Assembly (NCBI GenBank): GCA_031290005.1
Contig: JAITOJ010000078.1
Span: forward strand, 1 to 10,689
Direction: 5' to 3'
DNA length: 10,689 nt
Source: Treponema sp.
GTDB lineage: Bacteria > Spirochaetota > Spirochaetia > Treponematales > Treponemataceae
A program made the translations under genes and the position numbers. Numbering within the stretch: the first letter of the stretch is position 1; each line of letters begins with the position of its first letter. A model generated the notes under the pieces. That model was not told the origin of the DNA, did no database searches, and saw nothing but the letters and a program-made list of their open reading frames with translations. Positions 7,129-10,689 of the stretch are shown here, piece by piece.

Positions 7129-7698
7129 ATGAAATTTACAGACGCGCAAGCCTTGCTGGACAAATATGTGAACGGCGAAACCCTCAAACGGCATTGCCTG
7201 ACCGTGGCGGTGGCTCTGGAATACTGGGCACGGGAATACGGCGAAGCTGACCCGGAAACCTGGCGGTGCGTGGGCCTCCTCCACGACATCGACTTTGAGC
7301 TGTATCCCAAGGAGCATTGCGTCAAAGCCAAAGAGATTCTGGAAGCCGAGAAAGCGAACTTCCCCGGCCTGACCGACAGCATGATTCACGCCATCCTGAG
7401 CCACGGCTGGAAACTCTGCAACGACGTGGAGCCGGTCTCTCAAATGGAAAAGACCCTCTACACGGTGGACGAATTGACCGGCCTGATTTACGCCTGCGCC
7501 CTCATGCGGCCGTCCAAAAGCGTGATGGACATGGAAGTCAAATCGGTACTGAAAAAGTTTAAGACTCCCGCTTTTGCCGCGGGCTGCAACCGGGATGTCA
7601 TCTCCGAAGGCGCAACGCTCATGGGCATGGACCTTAACCGGGTAATCGAAAAAACTATTCTGGCCATGCGCACAGAAGCGGCGGCGTTAGGGGTGTAA
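7129..7698 (+). CDS. HD-domain metal-dependent phosphohydrolase
   Basis: This 189-residue protein has the HD fold, whose members hydrolyse phosphoester or phosphoanhydride bonds, often of nucleotides, with a divalent metal. Metal-ligand candidates in order are His22 (LKRHCLTV), His52-Asp53 (LLHDIDF), a His in HAILSHG (87 or 92) and Asp114 (YTVDELTG). The whole protein is HD domain with no partner domain, and the substrate cannot be told. The start at 7129 is chosen over an open upstream extension because an AAGAAGGG ribosome site precedes it and the extension would overlap the small upstream gene in another frame. It is the second gene of a two-gene unit. It is followed convergently by the lipoprotein gene after 23 bases, where only a weak GGCAA/TTGCC dyad is visible. 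Confidence 0.88.
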   Translation: MKFTDAQALLDKYVNGETLKRHCLTVAVALEYWAREYGEADPETWRCVGLLHDIDFELYPKEHCVKAKEILEAEKANFPGLTDSMIHAILSHGWKLCNDVEPVSQMEKTLYTVDELTGLIYACALMRPSKSVMDMEVKSVLKKFKTPAFAAGCNRDVISEGATLMGMDLNRVIEKTILAMRTEAAALGV

Positions 7699-7721
7699 GG
7701 CAATTTTGGCGGACTTTGCCA

Positions 7722-8441
7722 TCATCGTCGCCATTGAATCCGGTATGTTAAATGTCTCTGTTCGGCAAGTAGTGCGGTAAGAGGAATGAAAAAGCTGACT
7801 TCTTGGCTGCCGCGTTTTTCGATTCTGGTTTGGGGCGGCGCTTCTGTGGAAGTAATTGTGGACGGGGCAATGAAGGCAAACTCAAGAACGCTTTCCGAAA
7901 GTTCCCGGACAATATTCTTGCCGTAGACAGCGGCGATAGTTGCCAGATATTCCCCTTCGCTTAACTTCTCGCCGGTGAACACCGGAGCCATGAGTAAATC
8001 CAGATAACTCACTGTTTCAGCGGGCAGAAGGGCAAGAATTTCCGGCATGGTCTCCGGAGAAAGGGTAATTTGAAACATTCCGGTGGTTTTATCCGTGCCG
8101 GGTGAATAGAGCGCCGCTTTCTTGAGGGCGGAAAATGCTTTGGCTGCCGATACCGCTCCGGCGTCAATTTGAAGGGAACCGCTGTCGCTGGACACTGCCT
8201 GCACCGTAGTAAAACCCGCCTTATTAAATGAAGATTTTACCGCTTCCACATTCAGCGCCAGCCCTCCCTGTCCCAGAGAACCCAGAGACTTGAGCAGGGT
8301 GGCGGTATCCGGCTTAACAGAAGCGGTTATGTGAAAACTGGTTTTGTCGTCTGCGTCCACTGCGATTTGAATCCGCGTTGAGCAGCCCCAAAAGAACAGA
8401 AGAATTGGCAGAAAGAAAACAAACTTAAAAGGGTTCATCAT
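7722..8441 (-). CDS. Putative lipoprotein of unknown function
   Basis: I do not recognise a named family for this 239-residue protein. The N-terminus is a lipoprotein signal: MMNPFKF, then the hydrophobic FVFFLPILLFFWGC, with Cys20 as the predicted lipidated residue (Trp-Gly-Cys at -2 to +1, an acceptable relaxed lipobox), followed by STRIQIAVDADDKTSF. The mature part alternates beta-like stretches with amphipathic helices (for example AAKAFSALKKAAL and MPEILALLPAETVSYLDLLM) and ends in YRIQWRR. It likely sits in the inner or outer membrane facing the periplasm. There are two adjacent ATGs (8441 and 8438) and no Shine-Dalgarno; TATACT at 8453-8448 is 6 bases before the first ATG. It is divergent from the acyl-CoA synthetase across 76 bases. 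It appears to be a single-gene unit. Confidence 0.8.
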   Translation of the reverse strand: MMNPFKFVFFLPILLFFWGCSTRIQIAVDADDKTSFHITASVKPDTATLLKSLGSLGQGGLALNVEAVKSSFNKAGFTTVQAVSSDSGSLQIDAGAVSAAKAFSALKKAALYSPGTDKTTGMFQITLSPETMPEILALLPAETVSYLDLLMAPVFTGEKLSEGEYLATIAAVYGKNIVRELSESVLEFAFIAPSTITSTEAPPQTRIEKRGSQEVSFFIPLTALLAEQRHLTYRIQWRR

Positions 8442-8447
8442 GAAAAC

Positions 8448-8453
8448 AGTATA
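8448..8453 (-). promoter_or_regulatory. Candidate -10 box for the lipoprotein gene, 6 bases from its ATG
   Basis: The minus strand reads TATACT, then GTTTTC, then ATGATG. Initiation 6-7 bases downstream would fall on the A of the first ATG. Upstream is a T-rich spacer of 17-18 bases behind a weak TGATTT/GTGATT -35. The hexamer is identical to the one in front of tgt. Confidence 0.4.
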
Positions 8454-8517
8454 CCGAAAAACAAAAATAAAATCACGCGGCCATCAACCTTTTTGAAAAA
8501 GTTGTGTCTAATAGGGC

Positions 8518-10242
8518 ATGAAAACTATCAATCGACTCATACCCTGGAAATTCCTCGACGATTACCGGGGAAAACTGTTTGCCGGCGAGTGGCCCACCCT
8601 GCCGGAGATGTTTCGGATTACCACCGAGCGGTACGGCGACCGTTCCTGTTTTACCGACTTCGCGCCGGACAAGATCACCTACACTTACCGGCAAGTCCTG
8701 GAAAACTGCAAGCAGCTTGCGTCCTGGATGGCCGAACAGGGCGTCAAAAAAGGAGAGCGCGTGGCGGTGTGCGGCAAAAACTCCTCCGAGTGGGCCACGG
8801 TCTACCTTGCGGCCCTGTTTGCCAACGCGATTATCGTGCCCATCGACTTTGGACTCCACGATACGGAAATCAGCAATCTGCTCAACACCGCACAGCCCAA
8901 GCTGTTTTTCATCGATGAGGAAAAATACGACTACTTCGCGGCCAATTCATCCGGGGCGCGGATGTATTCCCTCAGCCCCAAATATGAGGACATCTACGTG
9001 TATCATCTGCGGCCCAGGGCCTATGCGGACGTGAAGTCGGAACTGGCTGAGGACGACACGGCGGCTATCCTGTTCACCTCCGGCACCACCGGCACGCCCA
9101 AGGGGGTGATGCTGTCCCACAAGAATCTGGTGTCCGACTGTTACATCGCCCAGACCAATCTGGTCGTGCTGCACACCGACGTCTTCTATGCCCTGCTGCC
9201 CCTGCACCATTCCTACACCATGCTGGCGGTTTTAATCGAGGCCCTTTCCACCGGCGCGGAGGTGGTGTTCGGCAAATCCATGGCGGTCACCCGGATGCTC
9301 CGGGAACTGCGGGAAGGCAAAATCACCATGCTGCTGGGCGTGCCCCTGCTGTTCAACAAACTGCTGGCGGGGATTCTCAAGGGAATCAAGGAAAAAGGCT
9401 TCGCGGTCTATGGCATTATGTCTTTCCTGATGAGTGTTTCTTTTCTGATTAAGAAACTATTCGGGGTGAATCCGGGCAAAAAAATCTTCCGTGCGGTGCT
9501 GGAAAAAGCGAGCATTTCCACCATCCGGGTGGCGATTTGCGGCGGCGGGCCTCTGGCAAAGAGCGTGTTCCGAATTTATCAGGAGCTGGGCATCGACTTT
9601 ATCCAGGGCTACGGCCTCACTGAAACGTCCCCCATCATCGCGCTGAATCCCCTCGAGCACTTCAAAATCGCCAGCGTGGGCCAGTATTTTCATCCCTATA
9701 TGGAGATGACGATTCTTGACCCCGATGAAAGCGGTATCGGCGAAGTGGCGGTCAAGGGATCCATGGTCATGCAGGGGTACTACAATCTGCCGGAAGATAC
9801 CAAAGCGGTGTTCACCGAGGACGGCTGGTTCAAAACCGGCGACCTGGGCACGCTGGACAGCGAGCGGTATCTGTATCTCTATGGCCGGGCAAAGAACATG
9901 ATTGTCACCGAGGGGGGCAAAAACGTCTACCCCGAGGAGATTGAAAACGCCTTCCAGCTTTTTACGGACATCGAGCAGATTACCATCCGCGGCTACATCG
10001 CGGAAAAGAGCACCAAATCAGAGGGCATCGAAGCCCTGGTCTATCCTTCGGACGACCTGCTCAAACGGCTGGGGATTAACCGGGAAGACAAGAACTGTTC
10101 CAAAGCGGTTTTGCCCGCAATCAGGGAGATTATCGACCGGGTGAACAAGATTATGCCTTCCTATTCAAAGATTTCGAGCATACTCATCCTGGACAAGGCG
10201 CTGGAAATGACCACCACCAAAAAGGTGAAGCGGAATTTTTAG
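8518..10242 (+). CDS. Long-chain fatty acid-CoA ligase (AMP-forming acyl-CoA synthetase)
   Basis: This 574-residue ANL-superfamily enzyme adenylates a carboxylic acid with ATP and then forms the CoA thioester; size and motifs fit a long-chain acyl-CoA synthetase. Motifs in order: the phosphate loop FTSGTTGTPKG at 186-196 followed by VMLSHKN; PLHHSYTM; the A5 core GYGLTETSP at 364-372; GWFKTGDLG around 437-444 with the ribose-binding Asp442; the hinge GRAKNMIVTEGGKNVYPEE from 456; and a Lys-rich end (TTTKKVKRNF) holding the catalytic-Lys region of the mobile domain. There is no signal peptide; such enzymes are cytosolic or peripheral at the membrane, feeding fatty acids into phospholipid synthesis or degradation. 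No beta-oxidation genes are nearby. The ATG is fixed by a stop two codons upstream, and no properly spaced Shine-Dalgarno precedes it (AGGG ends one base before ATG). A strong terminator hairpin follows. Confidence 0.93.
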   Translation: MKTINRLIPWKFLDDYRGKLFAGEWPTLPEMFRITTERYGDRSCFTDFAPDKITYTYRQVLENCKQLASWMAEQGVKKGERVAVCGKNSSEWATVYLAALFANAIIVPIDFGLHDTEISNLLNTAQPKLFFIDEEKYDYFAANSSGARMYSLSPKYEDIYVYHLRPRAYADVKSELAEDDTAAILFTSGTTGTPKGVMLSHKNLVSDCYIAQTNLVVLHTDVFYALLPLHHSYTMLAVLIEALSTGAEVVFGKSMAVTRMLRELREGKITMLLGVPLLFNKLLAGILKGIKEKGFAVYGIMSFLMSVSFLIKKLFGVNPGKKIFRAVLEKASISTIRVAICGGGPLAKSVFRIYQELGIDFIQGYGLTETSPIIALNPLEHFKIASVGQYFHPYMEMTILDPDESGIGEVAVKGSMVMQGYYNLPEDTKAVFTEDGWFKTGDLGTLDSERYLYLYGRAKNMIVTEGGKNVYPEEIENAFQLFTDIEQITIRGYIAEKSTKSEGIEALVYPSDDLLKRLGINREDKNCSKAVLPAIREIIDRVNKIMPSYSKISSILILDKALEMTTTKKVKRNF

Positions 10243-10262
10243 TTCTGGCCATGCGCCGCGAT

Positions 10263-10295
10263 ACAAAGCCCCCGGAGGATTACCGGGGGCTTTGT
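10263..10295 (+). terminator. Terminator hairpin after the acyl-CoA synthetase gene
   Basis: A perfect 13-bp inverted repeat, ACAAAGCCCCCGG and CCGGGGGCTTTGT, encloses a 7-base loop (AGGATTA), 20 bases after the stop codon. The T-rich end of the second arm plus GTGTT makes it a plausible intrinsic terminator; AAAG opposite CTTT may allow action in both directions. It separates the synthetase from the distal repeat region. Confidence 0.8.
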
Positions 10296-10312
10296 GTTGC
10301 CAGCCGCACTTT

Positions 10313-10427
10313 TTACAGCCGGCCATCAATATGTACGCCAAACAGAGAGATTACACCTATTATGGCCGCTAGTGAAGCATCACAAAATACCCAGAAACCC
10401 TAATATAAAACTCGCTTTTCCTTTCAT
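10313..10427 (-). pseudogene. Possible frameshifted small membrane-protein gene (intact part: 15 codons)
   Basis: On the minus strand AGGAG (10438-10434) sits 6 bases before an ATG at 10427, an excellent ribosome site. The frame encodes MKGKASFILGFLGIL and stops at 10380. A one-base shift near codon 13 continues into another open stretch (CDASLAAIIGVISLFGVHID and a few more residues) ending at TAA 10315-10313. Together these would make a roughly 37-residue, strongly hydrophobic protein or the start of a formerly longer small membrane protein. It could be a decayed gene, a genuine 15-residue peptide, or a chance open stretch. I cannot assign a family. Confidence 0.3.
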
Positions 10428-10448
10428 ACAATACTCCTGAATCTTTTG

Positions 10449-10471
10449 AACGAAGGGTCTTAATCCCTGGG
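10449..10471 (+). repeat. Degenerate outlying copy of the 23-bp repeat
   Basis: Directly before the first perfect unit, these 23 bases align in phase with the type A unit at 16 of 23 positions, keeping the AAGGG, CTT, ATCCC and GG blocks. It looks like an eroded edge copy, suggesting the array's older boundary is on this side. Confidence 0.6.
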
Positions 10472-10689
10472 TATCAAGGGGCTTGATCCCCCGGTATCAA
10501 GGGGCTTGATCCCCCGGTATCAAGGGGCTTGATAGCCCCGTATCAAGGGGCTTGATCCCCCGGTATCAAGGGGCTTGATCCCCCGGTATCAAGGGGCTTG
10601 ATAGCCCCGTATCAAGGGGCTTGATAGCCCCGTATCAAGGGGCTTGATAGCCCCGTATCAAGGGGCTTGATAGCCCCGTATCAAGGCGC
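10472..10689 (+). repeat. 23-bp direct tandem repeat array with internal dyads, cut by the window edge
   Basis: Nine full head-to-tail units (starts 10472, 10495, 10518, 10541, 10564, 10587, 10610, 10633, 10656) and the first 11 bases of a tenth (10679) are present with no spacers. Every full unit begins TATCAAGGGGCTTGAT and ends either CCCCCGG (type A) or AGCCCCG (type B), in the order A A B A A B B B B. The shared part is a dyad, ATCAAG/CTTGAT around GGG, 7 bp in type B. The last visible bases (GGCGC rather than GGGGC) show a change at the window edge. The 23-base period cycles through all three frames and each unit contains stop triplets, so the array cannot encode a repeated peptide. No gene is seen inside it on either strand. 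Confidence 0.95.

Noticed and set aside
6976..7698. Longer HD hydrolase starting at 6976
   Set aside because: The extra 51 residues overlap the small upstream gene out of frame and have no ribosome site; the ATG at 7129 has a good one and begins the HD helices normally.
7699..7721. Bidirectional terminator between the HD hydrolase and lipoprotein genes
   Set aside because: Only a 5-bp GGCAA/TTGCC dyad with a 12-base loop and no T-run is present; too weak.
10472..10689. CRISPR array
   Set aside because: Units are contiguous 23-mers with no unique spacers, and no cas gene is visible.
10472..10689. Plasmid or phage iterons/replication origin
   Set aside because: Unit length and tandem layout are iteron-like, but no initiator gene, DnaA-box cluster or AT-rich unwinding region is present; kept only as a general binding-array idea.
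10472..10689. G-quadruplex-forming array
   Set aside because: GGGG runs recur only every 23 bases with about 19-base gaps containing C-runs, so duplex hairpins are much more likely.

Overview
The window reads as ordinary bacterial chromosome of moderately high GC content, with tightly packed genes on both strands. No taxonomic marker gene is present. The mix of an NrnA-type DHH nanoRNase, a galactokinase with a clade-specific variant signature, a MATE exporter, HEAT-repeat and lipoprotein exports and a bacterial acyl-CoA synthetase would suit an anaerobic spirochaete of the Treponema type, but this is a low-confidence inference from gene content. No phage, transposase, CRISPR or toxin module is visible.

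Layout. Positions 34-516 (+) encode a QueD/PTPS-fold protein with altered catalytic residues, followed by a perfect hairpin. Positions 591-4324 (+) form a likely operon: nrnA-like phosphoesterase, galactokinase and MATE exporter, the last two overlapping by 4 bases. It runs convergently into a two-gene minus-strand unit, tgt (6788-5643) followed by an exported HEAT-repeat protein (5653-4316). The convergent stop regions overlap by 9 bases. Upstream of tgt lies a divergent intergenic region with a near-consensus promoter (6840-6868) reading rightward into a small unrecognised protein and an HD-domain hydrolase separated by 2 bases. A putative lipoprotein (8441-7722, -) and a long-chain acyl-CoA synthetase (8518-10242, +) are divergent. 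The synthetase ends at a 13-bp-stem terminator.

The last 447 bases hold no intact conventional gene. They contain a very short minus-strand reading frame with an excellent ribosome binding site that looks like the remnant of a frameshifted small membrane protein. After it comes a 23-bp direct tandem array running off the window edge, built from two unit types in the order A-A-B-A-A-B-B-B-B and made of nested dyad symmetries. The array is the most unusual element here.

Functional links are loose. Tgt and the QueD-like protein both belong to families of the queuosine pathway, but they lie in different transcription units on opposite strands, and the QueD-like protein has lost its catalytic cysteine. 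A second theme is start-site architecture: several genes have strong Shine-Dalgarno sequences, while tgt, the lipoprotein gene, the acyl-CoA synthetase and possibly nrnA lack one and instead have a -10-like hexamer only 5-10 bases before the start codon, as expected for leaderless mRNAs.
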